Assembly (NCBI GenBank): GCA_013215465.1
Contig: JABSOW010000017.1
Coordinates: 40,435-104,434 of the forward strand
Direction of reading: 5' to 3'
DNA from: Colwellia sp.
GTDB taxonomy: Bacteria; Pseudomonadota; Gammaproteobacteria; Enterobacterales; Alteromonadaceae
Length of the DNA stretch: 64,000 nt
Shown here: positions 8,678-18,009 of the stretch, one piece after another
Numbering within the stretch: position 1 is the stretch's first letter
How the letters are laid out: every line of letters begins with the position of its first letter
Translations under genes and position numbers: made by a program
The notes under the pieces: generated by a model
Told to the model about the DNA's origin: nothing
Database searches by the model: none
The model's input: the letters and a program-made list of their open reading frames with translations, nothing else

Positions 8678-10120
8678 ATGTATTCACCTTTTAAATGGCT
8701 CACTTCAACCATAATAACCAGTAAAAACACGCTAAAAGTATTCACACCTGTTGCGGCGTTAATACTTATCTCGGCATGTTCAAACCAACAAACTGAAAAT
8801 ACCAGCACTGCAGCAGTCGTTACAGAAAAAACACCCCCCAATATTTTGTTAATTTTGTCTGACGATCATGCCTGGAACGATTACGGCTTTATGGGTCACG
8901 ACATTGTTAAAACGCCATCGCTTGATAAATTAGCCAATGAAGGCGTTACCTTTAAACGTGGTTATGTACCGACATCTCTTTGTCGCCCTTCTTTGGCAAC
9001 TATTGCTACCGGGCTTTATGCATATCAGCATGGTATTACCGGTAATGATCCATCGCGTGAATTACCTGGTGGCCCAAAAGGTGAATTATATAATCAGCAG
9101 CGTGAAGAAATTATCGCTAAAATGGATCAACTACAAACCTTACCTGAGCTATTAAGAGATAAAGGCTATGTATCTTTACAAACCGGTAAATGGTGGGAAG
9201 GTAGTTTCCAACGTGGTGGCTTTGATGAAGGCATGACGCGTGGTTTTCCGAAAAAGAGTGGTCGTCATGGCGATGATGGTTTAAAGATAGGTCGTGAAGG
9301 TTTAAGCACAATCACAAACTTTATCGATAAAACCAGCGCCGCTAACAAACCATTTTTTGTATGGTATGCCCCTTTCATGCCACATTGGCCACACACTCCA
9401 CCTAAACGCATTCTAGAAAAATACACCGATAAAGGTTTGCCTATCTCTATTGCTAAATATTATGCAATGATTGAATGGTTTGACGAAACTAACGGTGAAT
9501 TATTTGATCACTTAGAGAAAAAAGGCTTAAAAGAAAACACCTTAATAGTTTTTGTCTCTGATAATGGTTGGGTGACTAACCCGACGATAACGGGTCGTTT
9601 TTTACCACGTTCAAAGCAAAGTCCAGGTGAAAGCGGAGTTCGTACGCCTATTATGTTTTCATGGCCCGAGCAATTTAAAGCACAAATGCGCCCAGAAGTA
9701 GTAAGCAGTATTGATATTGTACCCACCATCTTAGCTGCTGCTGGTGTTGACATTCCAAGTGAGCTACCAGGTAAAAATTTATTTGCTAACATGAAAAATG
9801 AAACACCTATTGAGCGTGATGCCATTTTTGGTGAAGGTTTTGCCCATGACATGGATGATTTAAACAATCCAGAATCAACGCTATTATACCGCTGGGTGAT
9901 TGAAGGACAGTGGAAGCTAATATTAAGTTATGATGGTAAAAATGTCAGCTACCAGAAGTACCATAAAGATGTACTTTCAGGGCCGCGTTTATATAATTTA
10001 CTCGATGATGAGTATGAGCAAACTAATTTAGCTGCAACAAACCCCGCGTTAGTAGCTCACTTATCGAAAAAACTTGTTGAATGGTACCCTGTTACCTCAA
10101 GGAATGTTCTTAGTAAATAA
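8678..10120 (+). CDS. Sulfatase lipoprotein (S1 family)
   Basis: A 480-residue formylglycine-dependent sulfatase. The N terminus carries a lipobox ending at Cys34 ('LILISAC'), so it is probably membrane-anchored. The calcium-site start 'NILLILSDDHAWNDYG' is at 55-70 and the formylglycine Cys102 lies in 'SLCRPSLATIATG'; the fifth motif residue is Leu instead of the common Arg. Later blocks 'TGKWWEGSF' and 'VSDNGW' fit the family. It should remove sulfate esters from a glycan taken up or degraded by this cluster. No maturation enzyme with a convincing active site is in the window. Confidence 0.9.
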   Translation: MYSPFKWLTSTIITSKNTLKVFTPVAALILISACSNQQTENTSTAAVVTEKTPPNILLILSDDHAWNDYGFMGHDIVKTPSLDKLANEGVTFKRGYVPTSLCRPSLATIATGLYAYQHGITGNDPSRELPGGPKGELYNQQREEIIAKMDQLQTLPELLRDKGYVSLQTGKWWEGSFQRGGFDEGMTRGFPKKSGRHGDDGLKIGREGLSTITNFIDKTSAANKPFFVWYAPFMPHWPHTPPKRILEKYTDKGLPISIAKYYAMIEWFDETNGELFDHLEKKGLKENTLIVFVSDNGWVTNPTITGRFLPRSKQSPGESGVRTPIMFSWPEQFKAQMRPEVVSSIDIVPTILAAAGVDIPSELPGKNLFANMKNETPIERDAIFGEGFAHDMDDLNNPESTLLYRWVIEGQWKLILSYDGKNVSYQKYHKDVLSGPRLYNLLDDEYEQTNLAATNPALVAHLSKKLVEWYPVTSRNVLSK

Positions 10121-10160
10121 TATACCTTAACTTTGTTATCTTAAGAACGTTAAAACCCTT

Positions 10161-10200
10161 ATAAAAGCTTTATGCAATATTTGTATAAAGCTTTTATCTT
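10161..10200. terminator. Strong hairpin after the sulfatase gene
   Basis: A perfect 13-bp stem ATAAAAGCTTTAT / ATAAAGCTTTTAT with an 11-base loop sits 41 bases after the sulfatase stop. Confidence 0.7.
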
Positions 10201-10257
10201 TCCACCCCTCCCTATTGTAGGCTCTTTAACATTTATGACTATTTTAACGCAGATAAA

Positions 10258-10893
10258 AAAACTTATCTTGTCACCGCCGCTTTTGTTGCTGCTAACGTTT
10301 GTTGTGCCAACGCCTTTGCAGAAAATAAAGTTATTCCGAAAGCACAGTATAAGAATGTACTTTTTGTATTAGTCGATGATTTAGGAGTGAAATATTTAAG
10401 TATTGAGGGCTCGACATTCTATGAAACGCCCAATAGAGATCAATTAGCCAAAAAATCGGTTCGTTTTACGCAAGGCTATGCGGCATTTAGGGCATGTAGC
10501 CCATCTCGGGCATCTATCATGACCGGAAAATATGTCACCAACCATAGTATAACAAAGTGGATCGGCGATAAATATGGCGTCAATTGGCGAACACGAAAAA
10601 GGTTTGATAGTCATGATCCTGCCCCTGCCCCATACTCGCATGCCATGTCAGCAGATGAAGTCACCATTGCAGAGAAATTTCGCGATGGCGGATACGACAC
10701 ATTTTTTGCGGGTAAATGGCATATCGGTGATAAAAGCTCTGTAACACCTGAAATGGCGGTACGTCTTGAATTAGTTTTTGGTAAGCCATCAGCAGACCAT
10801 TGGCTTCGTCTACAGAATGCGCATGACTTATGGCAAACAAGACTAGAGCAAAAATCACTACATGTTTCGCCATATAATTTTCAAATTGTATAA
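10258..10893 (+). pseudogene. Truncated second sulfatase
   Basis: The frame can be read as a signal peptide ('TYLVTAAFVAANVCCANAFA') followed by 'NVLFVLVDDLG' and the intact formylglycine motif 'CSPSRASIMTGKY'. However, a stop codon (10255-10257) replaces the expected start region and no ATG precedes the motif; the first usable start is GTG at 10387. The protein stops at about 'GKWHIGDKSSVTPEMAVRLE...', so more than half of a normal 450-550-residue sulfatase is missing. Both ends are decayed, making activity very unlikely. It is of a different subtype from the upstream sulfatase, so it is not a recent duplicate. Confidence 0.8.
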
Positions 10894-10936
10894 TTCCACA
10901 AAGCAAAGCTTTGCTCTTTGGCTTTAGGAGTAAATC

Positions 10937-11137
10937 ATGGATATTGATGAAGATAAAATAGATGAAGCTGCGTTAGCTTTGATGTATCTAACACTGCATG
11001 AGCACTGTCGAGCATGGAAACAAATCGACTGGGAAGTAACTAATAGTTTAAGCTGGATTGGTAACGTATTATCACAACATTGGCAATTCACTGAACAAGA
11101 GTTAATGGAAGTTTTCCCCCCACGTAAAACCGTATAA
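10937..11137 (+). CDS. Small DUF6429-like protein
   Basis: 66 residues starting 'MDIDEDKIDEAALALMYLTLHEHCRAWKQIDWEV', which matches the opening of the DUF6429 family. The second half diverges and looks shortened. A TTTAGGAG ribosome site stands before the ATG. The role is unknown. It may be a decaying copy, since it sits between a sulfatase wreck and the cytochrome gene. Confidence 0.5.
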   Translation: MDIDEDKIDEAALALMYLTLHEHCRAWKQIDWEVTNSLSWIGNVLSQHWQFTEQELMEVFPPRKTV

Positions 11138-11150
11138 ATAAGCATTAATA

Positions 11151-11182
11151 CGAAGTTAACCATTATGCGAAGTTAATCATTA
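11151..11182. repeat. Tandem 15-base repeat CGAAGTTAAYCATTA
   Basis: Two copies of CGAAGTTAA(C/T)CATTA start 17 bases apart directly before the cytochrome gene. This could be a regulator site or a chance duplication. Confidence 0.4.
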
Positions 11183-11210
11183 GTTTAGTTTTTTAAGGTA
11201 AGTATATATT

Positions 11211-13406
11211 TTGAAGTTTTTTTATTTATGTGGTATCGCTTTTAGTTGTTTTCTAGCTGCTTTATCTGTGCAAGCAGTTGAATTAGCAGAACATGAGTTC
11301 CAAAAAGATAATCCGATAACCAATCAGCAGTGTATTTCTTGCCATCAGTCGTCACAACATGAATGGCAGCAGTCTGATCATGCCAAAGCTATGGCCATTG
11401 CCGATAAAAGCTCAGTATTAGCTAATTTTGATAACAAACAGGTTGAGCATTACGGTCAAAAAGCCTTTTTTTTTATTAAAGATAACCGTTATCAAGTCAC
11501 CATTTCTTATGAGGATAAAACCGATACCTATCCGATCAAATATACCTTTGGTCATTTTCCATTGCAACAATATTTAGTTGAAACAGAGCCAGGAAAGTTA
11601 CAGGTTTTACCCTTTGCTTGGGATAGCCGTAACAAAGCAGAGGGGGGCCAACGTTGGTATCATAACTATAGTCATGAAGAAATTAGTCCTGAAGATAGAT
11701 TACATTGGCGTCAGCCCTTGCAAAACTGGAACGGCATGTGTGCAGACTGTCATTCTGATGGTTTAGTTCGAGACTATAATCCTGAGAAAAACAGTTTCAC
11801 TAGCCAATTCGATAACATCAATGTCGGCTGTTTATCCTGTCATGGCGATATGTCAGACCATGTAAGGAAAACTCGACAACGCAATGTCGCTGAAGATGTC
11901 ACGTCAATAAAGCATCCTACAGGGCAATGGTTGCGAAATATTGGTGATAAAACGGCGCACTGGCAAGGAGAACAACGCGATAATGCATTTATGGATGGTT
12001 GTTTCGCCTGTCATTCTTTACGTGCACCATTAACTGATGGTATCGATGCGACAAAGCCTTTTTTCGATCAATTTACCCCTCAATTATTAGCTAGCCCCAA
12101 TTATCATGCTGACGGACAAATTAAAGAAGAAGTCTATGTTTATGGTTCTTTTTTACAAAGTAAAATGTTTGCTGCCGGCGTTAATTGCTTAGATTGTCAT
12201 AACAAACATACCATGAAGTTAAAAGTTGAAGGAAATGGCTTATGTCTGCAATGTCATGGTGGAGAAGTGTATAGCGTAAAAGAACATCATCAACATAAGG
12301 ATAACTCCGCAGGCGCTCAATGTGTTAACTGTCACATGCCTGAAAATAGGTATATGGGTGTTGACGATAGACGCGATCACAGCTTTAAAATTCCACGGCC
12401 CGATTTATCATTAGGCTTTAATACCCCAAATGCCTGTACTAGTTGCCATGATGATAAATCAAACCAGTGGGCAAATGAAAAGTTAGAAAAATGGCATGGT
12501 AAGGCTAAAATAGTATTAGCAAGTAAACAATTATTGATGATGTTAAATAGTGGCCATGGAATCTCTTTAGATCAGCACCTTAGTATCATTGCTGATGAAA
12601 AACTTGATGTCATTAGCAGAGCAACCGCCATTCAATTACTTAGCTATGCTACGCCAACATTAAGCGCAGACGTTTTAGTGCCTTATTTAACTCACGCGGA
12701 AGCATTAATTAGATTAAATGCTGCCAGTGTAGCAACCCTGATGCGACCCGTTGAGAAAGTAAAATATTTAACGCCATTATTAAGCGACGACTATAAAGCG
12801 GTCAGGGTTGCGGCAGCACGTAGTCTGGTCAGCAGTAAAATTTCAGCGGCAAATCAAAAAGTTTTTGCTCAAGCGTTTAAAGAATTAATTCATGCCAATA
12901 ATGTAAATAGCTGGCGTGGAGAAGGGGTGGCGAATCAAGGTGTGTTAGCCATTGAAATGAATAATTTAACGGATGCAGAAAAATCATTTAAAAACTCCAT
13001 TAAGATAGAACCGTATTTTGCAACCGGTTATATCAACTTAGCTGATATTTATCGTGCTCAGCAAAGACCATTTCAAGTGAATTCTGTGCTGTCAAAAGGC
13101 ATTAAAAACAACCCTAATTCTGCGGCGTTGCACTATTCATATGGATTGCATTTTGTACGTCAGAAAAAATTACAAAAAGCGCTTGTCCTTCTTGATAAAT
13201 CAATAACGTTGATGCCTAGTAACGCACAATATGCTTATACTTATGTTTTAGGTTTAGATGGTGCAGGGCAGAGCAGACAAGCATTAACGAAATTAAAAAC
13301 GTTAATCATAAACTACCAAGATAATGCTCAACTAAAAGAATTGGGCTTGTATTTATCACAAAAATTGAATTTGAGAACAGAATACAATTGGTTTATGAAA
13401 CTATAA
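11211..13406 (+). CDS. Octaheme-type cytochrome c with HEAT and TPR repeats
   Basis: The 731-residue exported protein has a signal peptide (1-22) and eight CxxCH heme motifs: CISCH, CADCH, CLSCH, CFACH, CLDCH, CLQCH, CVNCH and CTSCH. A HEAT-like helical part follows (about 440-560, 'ISRATAIQLLSYATPTLSADVLVPYLTHAEALIRLNAASVATL'), then three TPR units (about 580-720). This architecture is known from periplasmic multiheme proteins of unknown partner in marine bacteria. The start is TTG at 11211 with an AAGGTA box 11 bases upstream. Why it lies in a rhamnose/sulfatase region is unclear; electron transfer in the periplasm is the only supported role. Confidence 0.85.
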   Translation: MKFFYLCGIAFSCFLAALSVQAVELAEHEFQKDNPITNQQCISCHQSSQHEWQQSDHAKAMAIADKSSVLANFDNKQVEHYGQKAFFFIKDNRYQVTISYEDKTDTYPIKYTFGHFPLQQYLVETEPGKLQVLPFAWDSRNKAEGGQRWYHNYSHEEISPEDRLHWRQPLQNWNGMCADCHSDGLVRDYNPEKNSFTSQFDNINVGCLSCHGDMSDHVRKTRQRNVAEDVTSIKHPTGQWLRNIGDKTAHWQGEQRDNAFMDGCFACHSLRAPLTDGIDATKPFFDQFTPQLLASPNYHADGQIKEEVYVYGSFLQSKMFAAGVNCLDCHNKHTMKLKVEGNGLCLQCHGGEVYSVKEHHQHKDNSAGAQCVNCHMPENRYMGVDDRRDHSFKIPRPDLSLGFNTPNACTSCHDDKSNQWANEKLEKWHGKAKIVLASKQLLMMLNSGHGISLDQHLSIIADEKLDVISRATAIQLLSYATPTLSADVLVPYLTHAEALIRLNAASVATLMRPVEKVKYLTPLLSDDYKAVRVAAARSLVSSKISAANQKVFAQAFKELIHANNVNSWRGEGVANQGVLAIEMNNLTDAEKSFKNSIKIEPYFATGYINLADIYRAQQRPFQVNSVLSKGIKNNPNSAALHYSYGLHFVRQKKLQKALVLLDKSITLMPSNAQYAYTYVLGLDGAGQSRQALTKLKTLIINYQDNAQLKELGLYLSQKLNLRTEYNWFMKL

Positions 13407-13774
13407 ATATTTCTAACACACTTTGGTGGCGAAATGAGATAAAAACATACTGCTAATGTCGGCTTTCCTTGAAGGTAGTGAACATAAAAGTGGGGTATAT
13501 CGCTCTAATATTTAAGGCCGCACCGCAAAGTGGTATATCCGGTCTTTGTCTGGGTGATTTCTGTGGATAAATGCTTTAATAACAAAAGCTTTCAGCTATC
13601 TAAGCTCCATAGTAAATAACTACAGACTTAATATCTGTTTATTTTATTGATTAGTTTCGGTATATGTAGCCGTTCAGGTTAATATTCTAATCGTCCTACG
13701 ATGAGGTGTTGCCTCTATGTAACCGCTCATCGATATAAGTTAATCGGTACACATTATGTCTACTATGCTCATAA
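13407..13774. other. Intergenic region, no gene seen
   Basis: No coding frame is recognisable. Bases 13454-13490 are loosely similar to 25976-26011 (ACTAATRT..GCTWTCC..GAAGRTAGTGAA), possibly an old dispersed repeat. Confidence 0.5.
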
Positions 13775-14004
13775 GGGTTTACAACCGTTGATATTGGTGC
13801 AACATACTTTGTTACTGAAGAGTTCAGACTTAATTTAAACATTAATAATGTTACTAATGAGCACGGTGTTATGAGTTGGCAAGGTGCTGGTGATTTTAGT
13901 GGCTTAGATCGTAGTATTACACCTAAAAATGAATTGTGGAGTGTTGTTCAACAACAACCTCGCCCCGCTCAATATTCTTAACTTCAACCTATAGTTTTGA
14001 ATAG
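13775..14004 (+). pseudogene. C-terminal remnant of a second TonB-dependent receptor
   Basis: Codons 13775-13975 encode 'GFTTVDIGATYFVTEEF', '...NEHGVMSWQGAGDFSGLDR' and 'PKNELWSVVQQQPRPAQY', closely matching the last 70 residues of the receptor at 5835-8504. One missing base near 13976 causes an early stop; restoring it gives a normal receptor end '..LTSTYSFE' with its stop at 14002. The rest of the gene is gone, so a sister receptor once stood directly before rhaM. Confidence 0.85.
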
Positions 14005-14210
14005 ACAGTAAGCAGACTGAAAATCTATATATTTTTGAATGTATAGGTTTTCACGCAATATTTTGAATGTGAGAGTTTCAATCATATGAAGCTCTCATTT
14101 TAATAACTATTGTTCGACACCTAAATGGTTATGACTTGGTTAAATAAGTTTTAATTAAACAGCTATTAAAATACACAGATTAAATCAAAAAGAAATGGAG
14201 ATTTTAAATT

Positions 14211-14558
14211 ATGGCCATAGACATCTACGAAGAAAGCAGACAGTTGATTCGTAAAGCCTTTGTTATGTCTGTTAATCCTGATAAACACGAAGAATATCAG
14301 CGCAGACACGATCTGATCTGGCCTGAGCTTCAATCGCTATTGAAATCTCATGGCGCTCATAATTATTCAATTTTTCTCGATAAGGGTGCTAGCCATCTTT
14401 TTGGCTATGTTGAAATTGAAAGTGAAGAAAGGTGGCAAGCCATTGCAAATACAGAGCTTTGCCAAAAATGGTGGGCATATATGGCTGATATTATGCAAAC
14501 AAATGCTGATGGCAGTCCAAAAACGACAACATTAAATGAAGTTTTTCATCTTGATTAA
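14211..14558 (+). CDS. rhaM: L-rhamnose mutarotase
   Basis: The 115-residue protein aligns with E. coli RhaM (104 residues) after an 11-residue extension: '[29 protein letters not shown]', '[13 protein letters not shown]', '[12 protein letters not shown]', 'CQKWWAYM'. His33 corresponds to the catalytic His22. It interconverts alpha and beta anomers of L-rhamnose, feeding the isomerase. A GGAG box stands before the ATG. It belongs with the pathway genes at 15.6-24.6 kb, although a LysE gene intervenes. Confidence 0.95.
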   Translation: MAIDIYEESRQLIRKAFVMSVNPDKHEEYQRRHDLIWPELQSLLKSHGAHNYSIFLDKGASHLFGYVEIESEERWQAIANTELCQKWWAYMADIMQTNADGSPKTTTLNEVFHLD

Positions 14559-14727
14559 TTTTACTACTGTTAATTTTTTTCCACACAGATCGAAAATTAT
14601 GGGTAGTCATCAGCGCTTAATGTGTTGCTATGATCTGTATGAGTATGTGTTCTTTGATCTAAATTATTGCCCGTATATTTAATCGATGAAATATCAAAAT
14701 ATTTACTGGTAATGATAGGGTTGGCCT

Positions 14728-15351
14728 ATGATTTATATGAGTTTTAGTAATGCAGCGACAATATTTGTCACTATGTTTGTGCTCTCCATTGTTCCAGGCC
14801 CTAGTATATTTGTAGTTATTATTAGAACAATGGCATCGAGTTTGACGCAAGGGCTCATCACTATTTTGGGCATTGTCGTAGCGAATATGCTCTTCATTTT
14901 GCTCGTCGTTTTTGGCATTGGTGCATTAGTTGCTTCAATGGATGGGGTATTTGTGATGGTAAAGTACGCTGGAAGTGCCTATTTGGTTTGGTCAGGGATT
15001 AAGTTGCTTAGCACTAAAGTAAAGCAAGTAGAGTTAGAGCAGGTTGATGCATCTACATGGCATAATAATTTTACCGCAGGATTTATTATTACGATAACTG
15101 CACCTAGGGCTATACTATTTTATGTCAGTTTTTTACCAAACATTATTGATCTATCTAAGACTAGCCGCTTTGATATTCTCTTGTTAATGGCTGTTGCTAC
15201 GGTAGCTGTTGGCGGTGCAAAATTACCCTATGCTTTATTGGCTTATAAATTGTCTTCATTCTTGCAGGAAGAAAAGCCTAGACGAGTGCTAAACCTATTG
15301 GCAGGTGTGGTGATGATAATTATCGGGCTTATGGTTGCATTGAAGGCTTAG
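14728..15351 (+). CDS. LysE/RhtB family exporter
   Basis: The 207-residue membrane protein has about six hydrophobic segments and the LysE/RhtB opening 'FVLSIVPGPSIFVVIIRTMASSLTQGL' followed by 'VKYAGSAYLVWSGIKLL'. The family exports amino acids and related small solutes. The substrate here cannot be told; its place between rhaM and the kinase may be chance or may suggest export of a by-product. The Met at position 4 (14737) is an alternative start. Confidence 0.85.
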   Translation: MIYMSFSNAATIFVTMFVLSIVPGPSIFVVIIRTMASSLTQGLITILGIVVANMLFILLVVFGIGALVASMDGVFVMVKYAGSAYLVWSGIKLLSTKVKQVELEQVDASTWHNNFTAGFIITITAPRAILFYVSFLPNIIDLSKTSRFDILLLMAVATVAVGGAKLPYALLAYKLSSFLQEEKPRRVLNLLAGVVMIIIGLMVALKA

Positions 15352-15525
15352 GGCTGTGATTAAATTTTTTGAGCTATAAATTAGAGCACTGTGCAAACCT
15401 AGTTCAAATTATTTTTATGGCTTGAACTTATGCAAATAATTCTTCAGTTTGCGGTTTTCATTCCAATGCCAAATTGTTATAAAAAGCCCTTCATCTTGGT
15501 TAGCTTGCCTAATGCTAAATCTTAA

Positions 15526-15553
15526 CTATGATTACTTGTGACTTGTTGTGACT
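15526..15553 (+). promoter_or_regulatory. Putative DeoR operator array before the rhamnose kinase
   Basis: Three half-sites at exact 10-base steps: CTATGATT (15526), TTGTGACT (15536), TTGTGACT (15546), about 80 bases before the kinase start. The arrangement recurs at three other promoters of the cluster. Confidence 0.6.
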
Positions 15554-15630
15554 GTTATTGAGTGTTATTGTGGTTTAAACATTGGCTAATGTCAGCCAGA
15601 TACAAAGATAACGATGAAAAGTAACGAACA

Positions 15631-17034
15631 ATGACAAATAATAATAAAACATACGCTTTGGTGATTGATATTGGTAAAACTCATGTAAAACTGCATGTCT
15701 TAGACCATGTATTCGATTCTATTTTTTCAAAACAAATAAAAAATGTTGTTGAGCTAAAGGGGGATTATCCAAGCATTAATATTTCGGCTATTTGGCAGTG
15801 GATAGTTGAAGGAATTAAGGAAGTTACTAAAAGCTATACGATTAGTGCGATAAGTATAACTACTCATGGTGCTACGGCGGCATTAATAAATAGGAATGCC
15901 GCTAATAGTGATGGACTTGTCTTACCAATATTGGACTACGAATATCAAGGGATAACTCCAGCTACTCCAGAGTATGTCGATATTCGTCCTAAATTTAGTG
16001 AAACTTACTCTCCTGATTTACCCGGTGGTTTAAACGTCGGGCGCCAGCTCTATTGGCTCAAAAGAGAATTCCCTGAGGAGTTTTCAAGTGCTACTGATAT
16101 TTTAATGTATCCGCAATATTGGGTCTGGCGCTTCACTAGTCAGCGCTATGCTGAAATAACTTCTTTGGGTTGCCATACTGATTTGTGGTCATTAAAGAAA
16201 GGTGATTATTCATCACTGGTTGATACATTACAATGTCGAGATTTACTACCACCACTTAAACCCGCTTGGTTTGATTGCGGTGAGATTTTACCTGAGCTGA
16301 GAGACGAATTAGGCTTGAGCTCTGATTGCCAATTATTCAATGGTATCCATGATAGTAATGCCAGCTTTCTGCGTTATCGCCTGACACAAGGTCAAGCACC
16401 ATTCACCGTTATCTCTACCGGCACTTGGACGATTCTAATGGCAACACAAGTGCCATTAGAAAATTTAGATGCCAACAAAGATATGCTTGCTAATATTGAT
16501 GCAACGGGCAGGCCCATTGCCTGTGCACGATTTATGGGCGGTCGAGAATTTGAAGCAATATGTGAACAAGCCGGCTCTTGGCTGGGTGAGCAATTCGATG
16601 AAAACGATTTACAAAAAATTATAGAGCAACAAGTTTTTGCTTTACCTGACTTTAGTGATGGTAGTGGCCCTTTTGGTGGCAGAAATAGTGGCTTTATTGG
16701 CGATATTAACCCAATTAGCGGTATTGCGCTTGCTACACTTTATTGTGCTTTGATGATCGACTATCAGTTAGACATGTTAGACGCTAAAGGAAAAATATTT
16801 ATTGAAGGTGCTTTTCTTATAAACCCCTTGTTATGTGCCGTATTAAACCAATTAAGAAAAAAACAAGCTGTCCTTTTATCAAAGGATCCTACCGGGACTG
16901 TTCAAGGAGCGGGATATTTAACAACGTGGGATGATGTTGAGTGCAATATTGACGTTGGTCAAGCGAATGAAACCAGTTTAACAGCGTTATTTAACTATAA
17001 AGAACAGTGGCTAAAATGCGCCTTAGAGGTTTAA
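15631..17034 (+). CDS. FGGY carbohydrate kinase, likely rhamnulokinase
   Basis: The 467-residue FGGY-fold sugar kinase has the N-terminal phosphate loop 'ALVIDIGKTHVKLHVLD' (about 9-25), the central 'GIHDSNASFLRY' and 'TVISTGTWTILM' (about 240-272), and the C-terminal adenosine motif near 'GTVQGAGYLT' (about 427). By context it phosphorylates L-rhamnulose to L-rhamnulose-1-phosphate for the aldolase downstream. It is not the classical E. coli RhaB sequence type, so the substrate is inferred from the cluster. Its stop codon abuts the ATG of the triosephosphate isomerase gene, so the two are co-translated. Confidence 0.85.
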   Translation: MTNNNKTYALVIDIGKTHVKLHVLDHVFDSIFSKQIKNVVELKGDYPSINISAIWQWIVEGIKEVTKSYTISAISITTHGATAALINRNAANSDGLVLPILDYEYQGITPATPEYVDIRPKFSETYSPDLPGGLNVGRQLYWLKREFPEEFSSATDILMYPQYWVWRFTSQRYAEITSLGCHTDLWSLKKGDYSSLVDTLQCRDLLPPLKPAWFDCGEILPELRDELGLSSDCQLFNGIHDSNASFLRYRLTQGQAPFTVISTGTWTILMATQVPLENLDANKDMLANIDATGRPIACARFMGGREFEAICEQAGSWLGEQFDENDLQKIIEQQVFALPDFSDGSGPFGGRNSGFIGDINPISGIALATLYCALMIDYQLDMLDAKGKIFIEGAFLINPLLCAVLNQLRKKQAVLLSKDPTGTVQGAGYLTTWDDVECNIDVGQANETSLTALFNYKEQWLKCALEV

Positions 17035-17787
17035 ATGAAACAAACGTTGATAATCGCTAATTGGAAAATGAATGGCAGTATAGTAGCTAATAGTAAGCTG
17101 TTGATGGCCATGTTGAAGTTTAATAATAAACTTAAAAATACTGAACTGGTTATTTGCCCTCCTTTCCCGTATTTACACCAAGTTAAAGAGTATATCGTTG
17201 GTAGCAATATAAAGCTTGGTGCTCAAAATGTTAATGAAAACAATAGCGGAGCTTTTACTGGTGAAGTTTCTGCTGATATGCTTAAAGAGTTTTATTGTCG
17301 ATATGTTCTGATAGGACACTCAGAAAGGCGAGCTCTTTTCCAAGAATCTAATGGTCTTATTGCTAAAAAAATTAATCAAACCATTGATGTAGGTTTAACA
17401 CCGGTTTTATGTATCGGTGAAAGTCTAGCGCAACGGGAAAATGGTGATGTCAAGGCTGTTATCCTTGAGCAATTATCGTGTGTGGTTAATGAGATTGACT
17501 TAAAAAAATTCAAATCAGTGGTTATTGCTTATGAGCCTATATGGGCTATTGGTACAGGACAAACTGCGTCACCTGAACAAGCCCAAAAAGTTCACCGTAT
17601 GATTCGACAATATATTTATGGGCTTGATCCCATCTTATCTAAAAATATTTCAATACTGTATGGCGGCAGCGTTAATGAAATTAATGCCTCTGAGTTGCTC
17701 AAACAAAAAGATATTGATGGCTTTCTTGTTGGTGGCGCCTCTTTAAAGTCAGACTCGCTTGAAACTATTTGCAAGTTAAAAATATAG
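17035..17787 (+). CDS. Triosephosphate isomerase (pathway-dedicated copy)
   Basis: The 250-residue TIM-barrel enzyme has all catalytic residues visible: Asn9/Lys11 in 'ANWKMNG', the His of 'LIGHSERR', the Glu of 'AYEPIWAIGTG' and the phosphate loop 'LYGGSVN'. It turns the DHAP released by rhamnulose-1-phosphate cleavage into glyceraldehyde-3-phosphate. It follows the kinase with no gap. A housekeeping tpiA normally lies elsewhere, so this is probably a second copy tied to rhamnose growth. Confidence 0.93.
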   Translation: MKQTLIIANWKMNGSIVANSKLLMAMLKFNNKLKNTELVICPPFPYLHQVKEYIVGSNIKLGAQNVNENNSGAFTGEVSADMLKEFYCRYVLIGHSERRALFQESNGLIAKKINQTIDVGLTPVLCIGESLAQRENGDVKAVILEQLSCVVNEIDLKKFKSVVIAYEPIWAIGTGQTASPEQAQKVHRMIRQYIYGLDPILSKNISILYGGSVNEINASELLKQKDIDGFLVGGASLKSDSLETICKLKI

Positions 17788-17862
17788 CTTTAACAATAGC
17801 TTATTTTTAATCCCCTCAAGATATTTATATTTAAAACTCATTGTATGCATGATTATGTTTGC

Positions 17863-17890
17863 TGATGATTGAATTTGATTAAAAGTGATT
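17863..17890 (+). promoter_or_regulatory. Putative DeoR operator array before the aldolase fusion
   Basis: TGATGATT (17863), ATTTGATT (17873) and AAGTGATT (17883) repeat at exact 10-base steps, about 120 bases before the aldolase start. The array is weaker than the kinase site but has the same period and core. Confidence 0.5.
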
Positions 17891-18009
17891 GACTATTGTT
17901 TTTTAGCATGAGATATTAGTTTTAAGTTAGTAACGGAAAACGTCTTTTGTATTATTCGAATGGCAGATAGCGTGTCACGAATATTAAGAATATAAATGCT
18001 AGGAACATT

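Noticed and set aside
10172..10372. 66-codon open frame before the sulfatase wreck
   Set aside because: It begins inside a terminator hairpin and reads the decayed signal-peptide region of the sulfatase in the wrong frame.
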